In this document: in pieces, positions 47,253 to 57,369 of the stretch
Layout of the letters: the number at the start of each line of letters is the position of its first letter
How positions within the stretch are numbered: position 1 is the stretch's first letter
Source: Mycolicibacterium sp. 018/SC-01/001
GTDB lineage: Bacteria > Actinomycetota > Actinomycetes > Mycobacteriales > Mycobacteriaceae
DNA length: 64,000 bases
Direction: 5' to 3'
Assembly: GCF_007096635.1 (NCBI RefSeq)
Contig: NZ_VKAA01000006.1
Coordinates: forward strand, 48,003 to 112,002
Made by a program: the position numbers and the translations under genes
Notes under the pieces: model-generated
What the model was told of the DNA's origin: nothing
The model's database searches: none
Seen by the model: only the letters and a program-made list of their open reading frames with translations

Positions 47253-48008
47253 TCAGCCCTCGTCGAGAGCGGCTGCGACATCGTCGGGGATGTCGACGTT
47301 GGTGTAGACGTCCTGCACGTCGTCGCTGTCCTCCAGGGCGTCGACGAGCTTGAGCACCTTGCGGGCGCCCTCGAGGTCCACCGGCACGCTCACCGAGGGC
47401 TGGAACGTGGCCTCGGCGGACTCGTAGTCGATGCCGGCGTCCTGCAGCGCGGTGCGTACCGCGACCAGATCCGTGGGCTCGGAGACGACCTCGAAGCTGT
47501 CCCCCAGGTCGTTGACATCTTCGGCGCCGGCGTCGAGTACCGCGGCCAACACGTCGTCTTCGGTCAGCTCGTTCTTGTCCAGTGTCACCACACCCTTGCG
47601 GGTGAACAGGTAGGACACCGAGCCCGGGTCGGCCATGCTTCCGCCGTTGCGCGTCATCGCGACGCGGACCTCGCCCGCGGCCCTGTTGCGGTTGTCGGTC
47701 AGGCACTCGACCAGCACTGCGACGCCGTTGGGCCCGTAGCCCTCGTAGGTGATGGTCTGCCAGTCGGCGCCGCCGGCTTCCTCACCCGCGCCGCGCTTAC
47801 GGGCACGCTCGATGTTGTCGTTGGGCACCGAGTTCTTCTTGGCCTTCTGGATGGCGTCGTAGAGCGTCGGGTTGCCGGCCGGATCGCCGCCGCCGGTCCG
47901 CGCCGCGACCTCGATGTTCTTGATCAGCTTGGCGAAGTTCTTACCGCGACGCGCATCGATCACGGCCTTTTTGTGCTTTGTGGTGGCCCACTTGGAATGG
48001 CCGCTCAT
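47253..48008 (-). CDS. yebC: YebC/PmpR family transcriptional regulator
   Basis: A 251-residue protein starting with the universal [18 protein letters not shown]. The core includes [29 protein letters not shown] and [17 protein letters not shown], and the central domain carries [14 protein letters not shown]. YebC proteins bind DNA or act on ribosomes at proline stretches. It corresponds to Rv2603c. Confidence 0.96.
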   Translation of the reverse strand: MSGHSKWATTKHKKAVIDARRGKNFAKLIKNIEVAARTGGGDPAGNPTLYDAIQKAKKNSVPNDNIERARKRGAGEEAGGADWQTITYEGYGPNGVAVLVECLTDNRNRAAGEVRVAMTRNGGSMADPGSVSYLFTRKGVVTLDKNELTEDDVLAAVLDAGAEDVNDLGDSFEVVSEPTDLVAVRTALQDAGIDYESAEATFQPSVSVPVDLEGARKVLKLVDALEDSDDVQDVYTNVDIPDDVAAALDEG

Positions 48009-48208
48009 CTACTCGCTACCTCTTTCACACCGACTACCTCGAAGTCCGATCGACCAGTCTACGTGCCCGTCACCCCAGGTCCTGCTCGATGTGCCCCCGA
48101 TGTGACACTGCACGGGCACCAGCGCCCGCCGCGCCCGGGGTCCGGCCGAAATGCCGACTCTCGGTCGGCGTGCTCGTGTTAGCTGAAACACAGTCTCTGG
48201 TTGCCGTT

Positions 48209-48224
48209 CTTACTCCGGAGTAAG
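48209..48224. promoter_or_regulatory. 16-bp perfect palindrome over a likely -10 of the acyl-CoA dehydrogenase gene
   Basis: CTTACTCCGGAGTAAG is a perfect palindrome ending 10 bp before the ATG. Its right end runs into TAAGGT (48221-48226), which fits a mycobacterial -10 at the right distance for a leaderless transcript. A TetR-type regulator bound here would block transcription. No regulator gene is adjacent. Nothing else was seen in 48009-48208 except GC-rich sequence. Confidence 0.65.
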
Positions 48225-48234
48225 GTTCTGTTGC

Positions 48235-49446
48235 ATGACGTTCTCCCTGGAGTTGTCCTCCGACCTGCTGGACGTGCAGAAGTGGGTCCATGAGTTTGCC
48301 GCCGATGTCGTCCGCCCCGCCGCCGCGGAGTGGGACGAGCGCGAAGAAACGCCGTGGCCGATCATCCAGGAGGCCGCCAAGGTCGGCCTCTACTCCATGG
48401 AGTTCTTCGCCGAGCAGGCCGCCGAACCCAGCGGCCTCGGCATGATCGTCGCGTTCGAGGAGATGTTCTGGGGTGACGCCGGCATCGCGCTGGCCATTCT
48501 CGGCACCGGCCTGGCTGCGGCGTCGGTCGCCGCGACCGGAACCCCCGAACAGGTCGGCGAATGGGTGCCGCAGATGTTCGGCAGCGTCGACGATCCCAAG
48601 GTCGCGGCATTCTGTTCGTCGGAGCCCAACGCCGGCTCCGACGTCGGGTCCATCCTGACCCGAGCCCGCTACGACGAAGCCACCGACGAGTGGGTGCTCA
48701 ACGGCACCAAGACATGGGCCACCAACGGCGGCATCGCCAACGTCCACGTCGTCGTCGCCTCGGTCCACCCCGAACTGGGCACCCGCGGCCAGGCGTCGTT
48801 CATCATCCCGCCCGGCACCAAGGGCCTCAGTCAGGGGCAGAAGTTCCTCAAGCACGGCATCCGCGCCTCGCACACCGCTGAGGTCGTGTTGGACGACGTG
48901 CGCATCCCCGGCCGCCTGATCGTGGGCGGCAAGGAGAAGTTCGACGCGCGCATCGCGAAGGTGCGCGAGGGCAAGAAGGCCGCCGGGCAGGCCGCGATGG
49001 CGACCTTCGAGCGCACCCGCCCCACAGTCGGCGCGATGGCCGTCGGCGTCGCGCGCGCCGCGTACGAGTACGCCCGGGACTACGCCACCGAACGGGAACA
49101 GTTCGGCCGCAAGATCGGCGAGTTCCAGGCTGTCGCCTTCAAGCTGGCCGACATGAAGGCGCGTATCGACGCCGCACGGCTGCTCGTGTACCGCGCCGGC
49201 TGGATGGCCCGCAACGGCAAGAGCTTCGATTCCGCCGAGGGGTCGATGGCCAAGCTGGTGGCCAGCGAAACCGCCGTCTACGTCACCGACGAAGCGATCC
49301 AGATTCTCGGTGGCAACGGCTACACCCGCGAATACCCGGTGGAGCGCATGCACCGCGACGCCAAGATCTTCACGATCTTCGAGGGCACCAGCGAGATCCA
49401 GCGCCTGGTGATGGCCCGCGCGATCACGGGGCTGGCAATTCGCTGA
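48235..49446 (+). CDS. Acyl-CoA dehydrogenase
   Basis: A 403-residue flavoprotein that oxidises acyl-CoA at the alpha-beta bond. Motifs include [14 protein letters not shown], the FAD region [25 protein letters not shown] and the C-terminal [20 protein letters not shown], with the catalytic Glu in [12 protein letters not shown]. It stands alone next to an NCS1 permease, so its substrate cannot be told. There is no clear ribosome site before the ATG, consistent with leaderless translation. Named fadE in general, but no subgroup is claimed. Confidence 0.93.
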   Translation: MTFSLELSSDLLDVQKWVHEFAADVVRPAAAEWDEREETPWPIIQEAAKVGLYSMEFFAEQAAEPSGLGMIVAFEEMFWGDAGIALAILGTGLAAASVAATGTPEQVGEWVPQMFGSVDDPKVAAFCSSEPNAGSDVGSILTRARYDEATDEWVLNGTKTWATNGGIANVHVVVASVHPELGTRGQASFIIPPGTKGLSQGQKFLKHGIRASHTAEVVLDDVRIPGRLIVGGKEKFDARIAKVREGKKAAGQAAMATFERTRPTVGAMAVGVARAAYEYARDYATEREQFGRKIGEFQAVAFKLADMKARIDAARLLVYRAGWMARNGKSFDSAEGSMAKLVASETAVYVTDEAIQILGGNGYTREYPVERMHRDAKIFTIFEGTSEIQRLVMARAITGLAIR

Positions 49447-49494
49447 AAGCCCTAGCGCTTACACGTCCGCAACGTCGCCGAAACAGCGCGGTCC

Positions 49495-49500
49495 TAGCTT
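49495..49500 (+). promoter_or_regulatory. Likely -10 element for a leaderless NCS1 permease transcript
   Basis: TAGCTT fits the TANNNT -10 pattern and ends 6 bp before the ATG, leaving no room for a ribosome site. This arrangement suggests transcription starting at or next to the start codon. Confidence 0.4.
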
Positions 49501-49506
49501 TGGCGA

Positions 49507-51168
49507 ATGACCCAGGAAATCGGCGATGACGTGCGCGCCGCGGCACCGGAGGCGGACCTCGACCGCCTGACTGCCACCAAGGAAACGCTCGAGGACTACA
49601 CACTGCGGTTCGCTCCGCGCAGCTACCGCAAGTGGTCGACCGGCGTTGTCGGCATCTCCGCTCTCGGCGGCATCGCTTATCTCGCGGACTTCGCGATCGG
49701 CGCGAACATCGGCATTTCGTACGGCACCACCAATGCCCTGTGGGGCATTCTGATCTTCGCGGTCGTCATCTTCCTGACCGGTTTCCCGCTCGCCTACTAC
49801 GCCGCGCGGTACAACATGGATCTCGACTTGATCACACGCGGAAGCGGATTCGGCTACTACGGCTCCGTCGTCACCAACGTCATCATGGCGACGTTCACGT
49901 TCATCTTCTTCGCTCTCGAAGGCTCGATCATGGCCCAGGGTCTGCAACTGGGCCTGGGCATCCCGCTGTGGATCGGGTACGCGGCCTCGACGCTGATCAT
50001 CTTCCCGCTCGTCATCTACGGCATGAAAGTGCTGTCCACACTGCAGGTCTGGACGACACCGCTGTGGCTGATCCTGATGGTCGCACCGTTCGTCTACCTC
50101 GTGGTGAGCCATCCCGAATCCGTCAGCCAGTTCTTCGCCTACCAGGGCGAGCAGGGTCAGGGCGGCTTCAACCTGGGCTACACGTTGCTGGCCGCGGGCG
50201 TCTGCCTGTCCCTGATTGCGCAGATCGCCGAGCAGATCGACTACCTGCGCTTCATGCCGCCGAAAACGCCGGAGAACAAGCGCAGCTGGTGGACGTGGAT
50301 GATCCTCGCCGGCCCCGGATGGGTGTTCTTCGGCGCCATCAAGCAGGTCGTCGGCCTGTTCCTGGCCGTGTACCTGATCGCCAACGTCGCCGACAGCGCT
50401 GGCGTGGCCAATCAGCCGGTGCACCAGTTCCTGGAGATCTACGAGAACTTCCTGCCGGGCTGGCTGGCGATGACGCTGGCCGTGGTCCTCGTCGTGATCA
50501 GCCAGATCAAGATCAACGTGACCAATGCCTACTCGGGATCGCTGGCGTGGACCAACTCGTTCACCCGTGTCACCAAGCGCTACCCCGGCCGGCTGGTGTT
50601 CCTCGGCTTCAACCTGCTGATCGCGCTGATCCTGATGGAAGCCAACATGTTCGACTTCCTCAACACGATCCTCGGGTTCTACGCCAACTGCGGTATGGCC
50701 TGGGTCGTCGTGGTGGCCTCGGACATCGTGATCAACAAGTATCTGTTGAAGATCTCACCGCAGGCGCCCGAGTTCCGGCGAGGCATGCTGTACGCCATCA
50801 ACCCGGTCGGGTTCGGCTCGATGCTGATCGCAGCGGGCGTGTCGATCCTGGCGTTCTTCGGCGGTCTGGGCGAAGCGATCCGGCCCTACTCCCCCCTGGT
50901 GGCGATCGGCCTGGGCCTCGTGCTGCCCCCGATCATCGCCGTGGCGACGCGCGGCAAGTACTACCTGCGGCGCACCGACGACGGTATCGATCTGCCGATG
51001 TACGACGAGTTGGGCAATCCGTCCGGCGAGCACCTCAAATGCCATGTCTGCCATCACGATTTCGAGCGGCCGGACATGGCCAAGTGCGAGACCCACGACG
51101 CGTTCGTGTGCTCGCTGTGCCTGTCCACCGACAAGGTCGCCGACCACGTGCTGCCCGCCCAAGCGTGA
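49507..51168 (+). CDS. NCS1-family (purine/cytosine-type) permease with Cys-rich C-terminal tail
   Basis: A 553-residue transporter with about 12 hydrophobic helices. Its N-terminal TLRFAPRSYRKWS leads into the first helix, and LTGFPLAYYAARYNMDLDLITRGSGFGYYGS is of NCS1 type (cytosine, purine, allantoin and similar nucleobases). After the last helix a charged linker leads to a tail (residues 512-538) with CHVC, then KCETHDAFVCSLC, five Cys and nearby His that could bind zinc. The tail is unusual for this family. The substrate cannot be assigned, though neighbouring fmdA and urt genes suggest a nitrogen-rich compound. Confidence 0.83.
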   Translation: MTQEIGDDVRAAAPEADLDRLTATKETLEDYTLRFAPRSYRKWSTGVVGISALGGIAYLADFAIGANIGISYGTTNALWGILIFAVVIFLTGFPLAYYAARYNMDLDLITRGSGFGYYGSVVTNVIMATFTFIFFALEGSIMAQGLQLGLGIPLWIGYAASTLIIFPLVIYGMKVLSTLQVWTTPLWLILMVAPFVYLVVSHPESVSQFFAYQGEQGQGGFNLGYTLLAAGVCLSLIAQIAEQIDYLRFMPPKTPENKRSWWTWMILAGPGWVFFGAIKQVVGLFLAVYLIANVADSAGVANQPVHQFLEIYENFLPGWLAMTLAVVLVVISQIKINVTNAYSGSLAWTNSFTRVTKRYPGRLVFLGFNLLIALILMEANMFDFLNTILGFYANCGMAWVVVVASDIVINKYLLKISPQAPEFRRGMLYAINPVGFGSMLIAAGVSILAFFGGLGEAIRPYSPLVAIGLGLVLPPIIAVATRGKYYLRRTDDGIDLPMYDELGNPSGEHLKCHVCHHDFERPDMAKCETHDAFVCSLCLSTDKVADHVLPAQA

Positions 51169-51215
51169 TTTCGGCGTGATTGTCGTCGCTGAGCGACGAC
51201 AATCACGCCGAAATC
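51167..51215. terminator. Perfect 24-bp inverted repeat between permease and pdxT
   Basis: Arms 51167-51190 and 51192-51215 are exact reverse complements around a single central G (the real loop would be a few bases larger). The left arm begins inside the permease stop codon and the right arm ends 1 bp before the pdxT stop. It is a strong candidate bidirectional terminator for this convergent pair. Confidence 0.82.
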
Positions 51216-51216
51216 G

Positions 51217-51804
51217 CTAGGTGAGGGAGTCGACGAAGAGTTTGTGGACGCGACGGTCACCGGTGACCTCCGGATGGAAAGCCGTCGCGAGTGTCCGGCC
51301 CTGACGCACAGCGACCGGATGACCAGCCGCCGTGGCGAGCACCTCGACCCCGGCGCCGACTCGCTCCACCCAGGGCGCCCTGATGAACACCGCGTGCACC
51401 GTGCCGTCCAGCCCCGAGAACACGATGTCTTCTTCGAACGAATCGACCTGACGGCCGAAAGCGTTGCGCCGCACGGTCATGTCGATTCCGTGCAGCGGCA
51501 GCGCCTCGCGGCCCGGCACCCCGGCGTCGGCGATCTCGGTGGCCAGCAGGATCATGCCGGCACAGGACCCGTAGGCCGGCATCCCGTCGGCGAGACGCGC
51601 GCGCACCGGCTCGAGCAGGTCGAACTCACGCAGCAGATGACTCATCGCCGTCGACTCGCCGCCGGGGATCACCAGTCCGTCGACGCGGGCCAGCTCGTCG
51701 GCCCGGCGCACCGTGCAGGCATCGGCCCCGGCCTCACGCAGCGCGGCGAGGTGTTCTCTCGTGTCCCCCTGCAGCGCCAGCACCCCGACCCGGGGGGCGC
51801 TCAC
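51217..51804 (-). CDS. pdxT: Pyridoxal 5'-phosphate synthase glutaminase subunit
   Basis: A 195-residue class I glutaminase that supplies ammonia to PdxS. It has [26 protein letters not shown], the catalytic Cys in [10 protein letters not shown] and the His/Glu in FHPEVT. The GTG at 51804 overlaps the tesB stop by GTGA. It is the last gene of the pdxS-tesB-pdxT operon. Confidence 0.95.
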   Translation of the reverse strand: MSAPRVGVLALQGDTREHLAALREAGADACTVRRADELARVDGLVIPGGESTAMSHLLREFDLLEPVRARLADGMPAYGSCAGMILLATEIADAGVPGREALPLHGIDMTVRRNAFGRQVDSFEEDIVFSGLDGTVHAVFIRAPWVERVGAGVEVLATAAGHPVAVRQGRTLATAFHPEVTGDRRVHKLFVDSLT

Positions 51805-52664
51805 GTCGCCGGTCGAGTGAACTCGCGGGAGTAGCGGGTCAGGCCCTCCTGCATGACCGCAGCGACCATCTCGCCGTACTGATTGAAGATCTTGCCCTGC
51901 GTCAGCGATCGTCCGCCGCACGCCGACGGTGAGGACTGGTCGTAGAGCAGCCACTCGTCCGCCCGGAAGGGACGCATGAACCACATGGCGTGGTCGAGCG
52001 AGGCGACCTGCAGATGCGGGCGTTCGTTGGGATAGTTGACCTGCGCCGAGCCCAGCAGCGTGAGGTCGCTCATGTAGGCGAGCGCGCAGATGTGCAGCAC
52101 CGGATCGTCGGGCAACGGGTCGCGATGCCGGAAGTACACCTGCTGCTGGGACGCCTTGCCGGGCAACAACTTCAGCTGGTCGCGCGGGACGATACGCACG
52201 TCCCACTCGTCGAACTGGCGGAAGCTCGCGTCGTCGAAGACCTTGCTCGCCGATTTGAAGTCGGGGATGTTGTCCGGCGGCGGAGCGATCGGCATCGCGT
52301 CCTGGTGCTCGATCCCGCTCTGGTCGGTCTGGAAGGACGCCGACATCGAGAAGATCGTCTCGCCGTGCTGGATCGCGTTCACCCGACGGGTGCAGAACGA
52401 GCCGCCGTCACGCAGCCTCTCCACCGTGTACACCGTGGGTGAGCGGGCGTCCCCCGCACGCAGGAAGTAGCCGTGCAGGGAGTGCACCTGGAACTTGGGG
52501 TCGACCGTGCGCACCGCCGAGACCAGCGACTGGCCCGCGACGTGCCCGCCGAACGTGCGCTGCAGGAATCCCGACTCGGGGCTGAACACACCACCGCGGT
52601 AGATGTTGACCTCGATCTTCTCCAGGTCGAGGATTTCTTCGATCGCCACAGTGCGTGTGCTCAC
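51801..52664 (-). CDS. tesB: Acyl-CoA thioesterase II
   Basis: A 287-residue double-hotdog thioesterase that hydrolyses acyl-CoA. Family segments are [37 protein letters not shown], and the C-terminal [27 protein letters not shown], with the active-site Asp-Gln region. It sits between the two PLP synthase genes with GTGA overlaps on both sides, an arrangement kept in other mycobacteria (Rv2604c-Rv2606c). Confidence 0.94.
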   Translation of the reverse strand: MSTRTVAIEEILDLEKIEVNIYRGGVFSPESGFLQRTFGGHVAGQSLVSAVRTVDPKFQVHSLHGYFLRAGDARSPTVYTVERLRDGGSFCTRRVNAIQHGETIFSMSASFQTDQSGIEHQDAMPIAPPPDNIPDFKSASKVFDDASFRQFDEWDVRIVPRDQLKLLPGKASQQQVYFRHRDPLPDDPVLHICALAYMSDLTLLGSAQVNYPNERPHLQVASLDHAMWFMRPFRADEWLLYDQSSPSACGGRSLTQGKIFNQYGEMVAAVMQEGLTRYSREFTRPAT

Positions 52665-53566
52665 CAGCCTCGCTCGGCGAGCCGGTGGGGCACCGGGATG
52701 TCGTCGACGTTGATGCCGACCATCGCCTCACCCAAGCCGCGCGACACCTTGGCCAGCACGTCGGGGTCGTCGTAGAACGTGGTGGCCTTGACGATCGCGG
52801 CCGCCCTCTCGGCAGGGTTGCCGGACTTGAAGATCCCCGAGCCGACGAACACGCCTTCGGCGCCGAGCTGCATCATCATCGCCGCATCGGCGGGCGTCGC
52901 GATACCGCCGGCGGTGAAAAGCGTGACCGGCAACTTGCCGTTCTGGGCTACCTCGACGACCAGATCGTAGGGTGCCTGCAATTCCTTTGCCGCAACGTAC
53001 AACTCGTCTTCCGACAGCGACGTCAGGCGGCGTATCTCACCACCGATCTTGCGCATGTGGGTGGTGGCGTTGGACACGTCTCCGGTGCCGGCCTCACCTT
53101 TGGACCGGATCATCGCCGCGCCCTCGGTGATCCGCCGCAGTGCCTCACCGAGGTTGGTGGCACCGCACACGAAGGGGACCGTGAACTTCCACTTGTCGAT
53201 GTGGTTGGCGTAGTCGGCCGGGGTCAGCACCTCCGACTCGTCGACGTAGTCCACGCCGAGTGACTGCAGGATCTGCGCCTCGACGAAATGCCCGATACGG
53301 GCCTTGGCCATGACCGGGATGGTGACCGCGGAGATGATGCCCTCGATCATGTCGGGGTCGCTCATCCGCGACACCCCGCCCTGGGCGCGGATGTCAGCGG
53401 GCACGCGCTCGAGGGCCATCACCGCGACGGCGCCGGCCCCCTCTGCGATGCGGGCCTGCTCGGGAGTGACGACGTCCATGATCACGCCGCCCTTGAGCAT
53501 TTCGGCCATACCGCGCTTCACCCGGGCCGTGCCGCGGGCCTGACCGCCGAGGGCTTCGGTTTCCAC
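52661..53566 (-). CDS. pdxS: Pyridoxal 5'-phosphate synthase subunit PdxS
   Basis: A 301-residue (beta/alpha)8 enzyme that makes vitamin B6 from ribose 5-phosphate, glyceraldehyde 3-phosphate and ammonia. Motifs are [17 protein letters not shown], the catalytic Lys in [14 protein letters not shown] and [20 protein letters not shown]. The GTG at 53566 is chosen because AAGGAG lies 6 bp before it; the frame is open upstream but without PdxS character. Confidence 0.96.
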   Translation of the reverse strand: METEALGGQARGTARVKRGMAEMLKGGVIMDVVTPEQARIAEGAGAVAVMALERVPADIRAQGGVSRMSDPDMIEGIISAVTIPVMAKARIGHFVEAQILQSLGVDYVDESEVLTPADYANHIDKWKFTVPFVCGATNLGEALRRITEGAAMIRSKGEAGTGDVSNATTHMRKIGGEIRRLTSLSEDELYVAAKELQAPYDLVVEVAQNGKLPVTLFTAGGIATPADAAMMMQLGAEGVFVGSGIFKSGNPAERAAAIVKATTFYDDPDVLAKVSRGLGEAMVGINVDDIPVPHRLAERGW

Positions 53567-53631
53567 TGTCAACTCCTTCAATCGCTGCCGATTCAGTGTA
53601 AATGCGGCAACAAACCAATTCGATCCGCAGG

Positions 53632-54669
53632 TCAGCGGATGGCTCGCACCGGCCGCTGAGTCACCGTGCCGGGCTGATCGGCCACCGCGTTGGCCTCGTC
53701 GAGCAACTCGGCGAGCTGACGCGGATAGACCGCCTGTCCATCGGTGATCAGCTCGGCGATGATTGTCGCATCGCACCACCTGTGCCCATGGATGTAGGTC
53801 CGCTCCAACCGCGACCGACCACCGTCCGACGGTTCGAACCGCGCGGTGCGGTGGACGAAGTACATCTCCTCGCTGCGGAACACGCCGCCGTTGAACTCGA
53901 TGGTCGCGTCGCGGCGCCACACCGGTCCGATCAAGTCGTCAGGGCGCACCCGCAGACCGGTCTCCTCCTCGAGCTCGCGGGCGGCGGTCTGCGCCAGCGT
54001 CTCCCCCGCCTGCGCTGCCCCGCCGATCGTGAACCACCAGCGCGGCGCGGGCTCGGTCGTGCTCTGCGGGTCCGAACCGCACAGCAGCAGGACCGCGCCC
54101 TCGGTGTCGAGCAGCACGATCCGCGCCGACGTGCGCGGCACCGGCGGGGCGGCTTCACGCGTCGACACCTCTCCACCCTCGGAGATCTCGAAATAGCCGG
54201 GCATCGCCGCGGTGCCGCCCAGCCGCAACGCGCGCACCGCGGGGCGCTCGCGCAGGGCCAAGGTGTCGCGGACCGCGTCGTTGTGGAACCGTCGTGCCAG
54301 CAGCACCCGCGCCTCGGCGTCAGCCAACTCGGCGACCAAGGCGCGCGGCAACGAGGCGGGATCGACGCGCGCCAACGCAGCCGACAGCTCGTTCTCGGCG
54401 GCTTCGCGGGCCGGGCGCGGGGCCCGTTCGGCGGCGTCGGCCAGCGCGGCGAGCCGTTTGCCGTCAGGTCCCACCCCGTAGGCGTCGACAGCGACCGCGC
54501 GGGCCACGACCGCTCGACGCGCCAGTGCCCCGTCGAGCGCCTGCCAGGACAGGTCGTACCGCACGTGGAGACGGTCCAGCCGGTGCGCGGTCTGATAGGC
54601 CCACAGCGCGATGACTGCCACCGCGGCGACCAGCAGAGCGATCACCACGGCGGTCACCCACGGAATCAC
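53632..54669 (-). CDS. Membrane-anchored Nudix hydrolase with LemA-like segment
   Basis: A 345-residue protein with one N-terminal membrane helix ([21 protein letters not shown]). A helical stretch follows (residues about 25-165, [21 protein letters not shown]) that resembles LemA-type coils. A C-terminal Nudix domain has the full Nudix box [20 protein letters not shown] followed by TGL. It would hydrolyse a nucleoside diphosphate linked to another group. The GTG at 54669 overlaps the pimA stop by GTGA. It matches Rv2609c. Confidence 0.88.
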   Translation of the reverse strand: MIPWVTAVVIALLVAAVAVIALWAYQTAHRLDRLHVRYDLSWQALDGALARRAVVARAVAVDAYGVGPDGKRLAALADAAERAPRPAREAAENELSAALARVDPASLPRALVAELADAEARVLLARRFHNDAVRDTLALRERPAVRALRLGGTAAMPGYFEISEGGEVSTREAAPPVPRTSARIVLLDTEGAVLLLCGSDPQSTTEPAPRWWFTIGGAAQAGETLAQTAARELEEETGLRVRPDDLIGPVWRRDATIEFNGGVFRSEEMYFVHRTARFEPSDGGRSRLERTYIHGHRWCDATIIAELITDGQAVYPRQLAELLDEANAVADQPGTVTQRPVRAIR

Positions 54670-55796
54670 CCTGCGGCCCGCACTTTCACGCCCGCACCGG
54701 CCACGGTCTCGTACACCCGCATGATCTGCTGCGCCACCACCGACCAGTCGTAGCGCGCGACGAGGTGGGTCGCGCACTCGATGTGTGCGGCGCGGCGGGC
54801 GTCGTCGGTGAGCATCTCGATGAGTCCGGCGGCCAGGTCGTCGGGATCGTCGACAGCCACCAACCGGCCGCCGCGTCCGTCGTCGAGCACCCGCCGGAAG
54901 GCATCGAGATCGCTGGCCACCACCGCTGTCCCCGCGGCCATCGCCTCGACCAGCACGATGCCGAAACTCTCGCCGCCGGTGTTGGGGGCGCAGTACACGT
55001 CGGCGCTGCGCATCGCCGACGCCTTCTGCGCATCGTCGACCTGCCCGAGGAACCGAAGGTGCCCGGCCAGTGGACCCGCCGTTTCGCGCAGCTGCGCCTG
55101 ATCGCCGCGGCCCACCACGAGCACCTCGACGTCGGCGAACCTCTCGACGACCGCGGGCAGCGCGCCCATCAACACCGACATGCCCTTGCGCGGTTCGTCG
55201 AAGCGCCCGAGGAACAGGATCGAGCGGCCCGGGCGCGGATAGCCCTCGAGCATCGGTGCGGTGGCGAACGAAGCGACGTCGACGCCGTTCGGGATCTCGA
55301 CCGCGTCGCTACCCAGCGCTTCCATCTGCCAGCGGCGGGCCAGGTCCGAGACCGCGATCCGGCCGACGATCTTCTCGTGCATCGGACGCAGGATCGGCTC
55401 GAACACCGTCAGCGTCAGCGACTTCGTCGTCGACGTGTGAAACGTCGCGACGATCGGCCCTTCGGCGATGTTGAGAGCCAGCATCGACAGGCTGGGGGCG
55501 TTGGGCTCGTGCAGATGCAACACGTCGAAATCGCCCTGCTGCAACCATTTCTTGACCTTGCGGTGCGTCGCCGGCCCGAAGCGCAGCCTCGCGACCGACC
55601 CGTTGTACGGAATGGGCACGGCCTTGCCGCCGGAGACCACGTAGTCGGGCAGCGTGGTCTCCGCGTCGGGCGAGGCGGGAGCGAGCACGCTGACCTCATG
55701 ACCGGCCGCGTGCATCACCTCTGCGAGCTGCAGGACGTGCGACTGCACGCCGCCCGGCACGTCGAAGCTGTACGGGCAGACCATCCCGATGCGCAT
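54666..55796 (-). CDS. pimA: Phosphatidylinositol alpha-mannosyltransferase PimA
   Basis: A 376-residue GT4 glycosyltransferase that adds the first mannose from GDP-mannose to phosphatidylinositol at the inner face of the membrane, starting phosphatidylinositol mannoside synthesis. Visible are MVCPYSFDVPGGVQSHV, LHEPNAPSLSML, GRFDEPRKGMSVLMGAL and the GT4 signature ESFGIVLVEAMAAGTAVV. It overlaps the acyltransferase stop by 1 bp and belongs to the thrS-to-Nudix gene string. Confidence 0.95.
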   Translation of the reverse strand: MRIGMVCPYSFDVPGGVQSHVLQLAEVMHAAGHEVSVLAPASPDAETTLPDYVVSGGKAVPIPYNGSVARLRFGPATHRKVKKWLQQGDFDVLHLHEPNAPSLSMLALNIAEGPIVATFHTSTTKSLTLTVFEPILRPMHEKIVGRIAVSDLARRWQMEALGSDAVEIPNGVDVASFATAPMLEGYPRPGRSILFLGRFDEPRKGMSVLMGALPAVVERFADVEVLVVGRGDQAQLRETAGPLAGHLRFLGQVDDAQKASAMRSADVYCAPNTGGESFGIVLVEAMAAGTAVVASDLDAFRRVLDDGRGGRLVAVDDPDDLAAGLIEMLTDDARRAAHIECATHLVARYDWSVVAQQIMRVYETVAGAGVKVRAAG

Positions 55797-56704
55797 CAGC
55801 GTGCCTCCAACCTGGCCCTACGCTCCTCGGACAGGTCGGCCACCCATTGCGGCTGCATCATGTGCCAGTCGGCGGGATGGGTGGCGATGTTGTCGGCGAA
55901 CCGGTCGGCCAGCGCCTGGGTGATGACGGTGACATCGCCGGACGAGGTGTCGATCTCGGGATAGATCTTGGTCCCCCACCCGTCGCCGTCGAACCAGCAG
56001 TGCGCCGGGAACAGGGCGGCTCCGGTGGTGAGCGCGAGTTTCGCCGGCCCGGCGGGCAGCCGTGTCGGCTCACCGAAGAAGTCCACCTCCACCCCGCGCC
56101 GACTGAGGTCGCGATCGGACATCAGACAAACGATGCCGTTGTCGTTCAGCCAGTCCGACAGCACGTCGAACGGTGGACGCTCCCCGCCCGAGGACGGAAT
56201 CACGGTGAAGCCCAGACTTTCCCGGTAGGCCAAGAAGCGGTTGTAGAGCGACTCGGGCTTGAGGCGCTCGGCAACGGTGGCGAAGGTGCCGAAGTTCTGC
56301 GCCAGCCACACGCCCGCCATGTCCCAGTTGCCACTGTGCGGCAACGCCAGAATGGCGCCGCGACCCCTCTGGTCCAGCGCGTCGAATGCCATGCCGATGT
56401 CGAGGACGTCCAGCTGGCGCCCCAGCTCGTCGAGATCCATCGACGGCAGCCGGAACGCCTCTCGCCAGTACCGCGCGTACGACGCGAGCGAGGCGTGCAT
56501 CAAGTCGTCGGGCACGTCGCGCGGGGCGGTGCCGATCACCCGCGCCAGGTTCCTGCGCAGCTGATCGGGTCCGCCGCCGCGGGCGGCATACCAAGCACCT
56601 GCACCAAAGGCGTTGCGCGCCACAACTTCCGGCGCTGCCCGGACCAGTCGCCAACCCGCCGCGTAGCCGAGGTCACTGAGGCGGTCACTGTAGGGGATCT
56701 TCAT
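55796..56704 (-). CDS. patA: Phosphatidylinositol mannoside acyltransferase
   Basis: A 302-residue acyltransferase of the LpxL/HtrB-like superfamily with the HX4D motif in LALPHSGNWDMAG. It adds an acyl chain to the mannose of phosphatidylinositol mannosides (Rv2611c type). The ATG at 56704 overlaps the pgsA1 stop by ATGA; upstream frame is inside pgsA1. An N-terminal amphipathic helix probably attaches it to the membrane. Confidence 0.92.
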   Translation of the reverse strand: MKIPYSDRLSDLGYAAGWRLVRAAPEVVARNAFGAGAWYAARGGGPDQLRRNLARVIGTAPRDVPDDLMHASLASYARYWREAFRLPSMDLDELGRQLDVLDIGMAFDALDQRGRGAILALPHSGNWDMAGVWLAQNFGTFATVAERLKPESLYNRFLAYRESLGFTVIPSSGGERPPFDVLSDWLNDNGIVCLMSDRDLSRRGVEVDFFGEPTRLPAGPAKLALTTGAALFPAHCWFDGDGWGTKIYPEIDTSSGDVTVITQALADRFADNIATHPADWHMMQPQWVADLSEERRARLEAR

Positions 56705-57369
56705 GGGTCGGTGGGCTCGGGCTTCTCGGCGGTGGCGCCGGGCAGGGGGTCCATCGCCCCCGGCGACACGCGCACACTGTGCAGGCGCTGCCCGACGGTC
56801 AGCACGCTCGTCACGGCGAGCACCCACATCGCCACCGGCAGCAGCCAGTGCAGCGGCAGGAACGACACCCCCGACAGGCCCGCGCCGGTCAACACGATCA
56901 CCAGCCGCTCGGGCCGCTCGATCAGTCCCCCGTCGCCGGCGAGACCACTGGCCTCCGCCCTGGCCTTGATGTAGGAGATCACCTGGGAGGACACCAGACA
57001 GATCATGGTCGCGACGACGAGCCCGGTGCTGCGCATCCCGAATGCCGCCCACCAGAGGAGCCCGCAGAAGATGGCGCCGTCGCTGATGCGGTCACAGGTC
57101 GCATCGAGTACCGCCCCGAAGCGGCTGCCACCGCCGCTCTCCCGGGCCATCGCCCCGTCGAGCATGTCGGCGAGCACGAACACGAACACCGTGAACGCGC
57201 CCCACCACAGCTGGCCCATCGGGAACAGCGTCAACGCCGCGAGCACCGATCCTGCGGTCCCCAGGATGGTCACGCTGTCCGGGGTGAGCCCCAGGCGCAG
57301 GGCCCCTTTGGCCGCAGGCCGGGAAAGCTTGGCATACGCCGCCCGGGTCATCAGGTAGAAATCGCTCAC
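56701..57369 (-). CDS. pgsA1: Phosphatidylinositol phosphate synthase
   Basis: A 222-residue membrane CDP-alcohol phosphotransferase. The full signature D-x2-DG-x2-AR-x8-G-x3-D-x3-D is present (DMLDGAMARE, then RFGAVLDATCDR). It makes phosphatidylinositol phosphate from CDP-diacylglycerol and inositol 1-phosphate. The GTG at 57369 gives a GTGA overlap with the HIT gene; a start at 57384 would lie inside it. About six membrane helices are seen. Confidence 0.94.
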   Translation of the reverse strand: MSDFYLMTRAAYAKLSRPAAKGALRLGLTPDSVTILGTAGSVLAALTLFPMGQLWWGAFTVFVFVLADMLDGAMARESGGGSRFGAVLDATCDRISDGAIFCGLLWWAAFGMRSTGLVVATMICLVSSQVISYIKARAEASGLAGDGGLIERPERLVIVLTGAGLSGVSFLPLHWLLPVAMWVLAVTSVLTVGQRLHSVRVSPGAMDPLPGATAEKPEPTDP

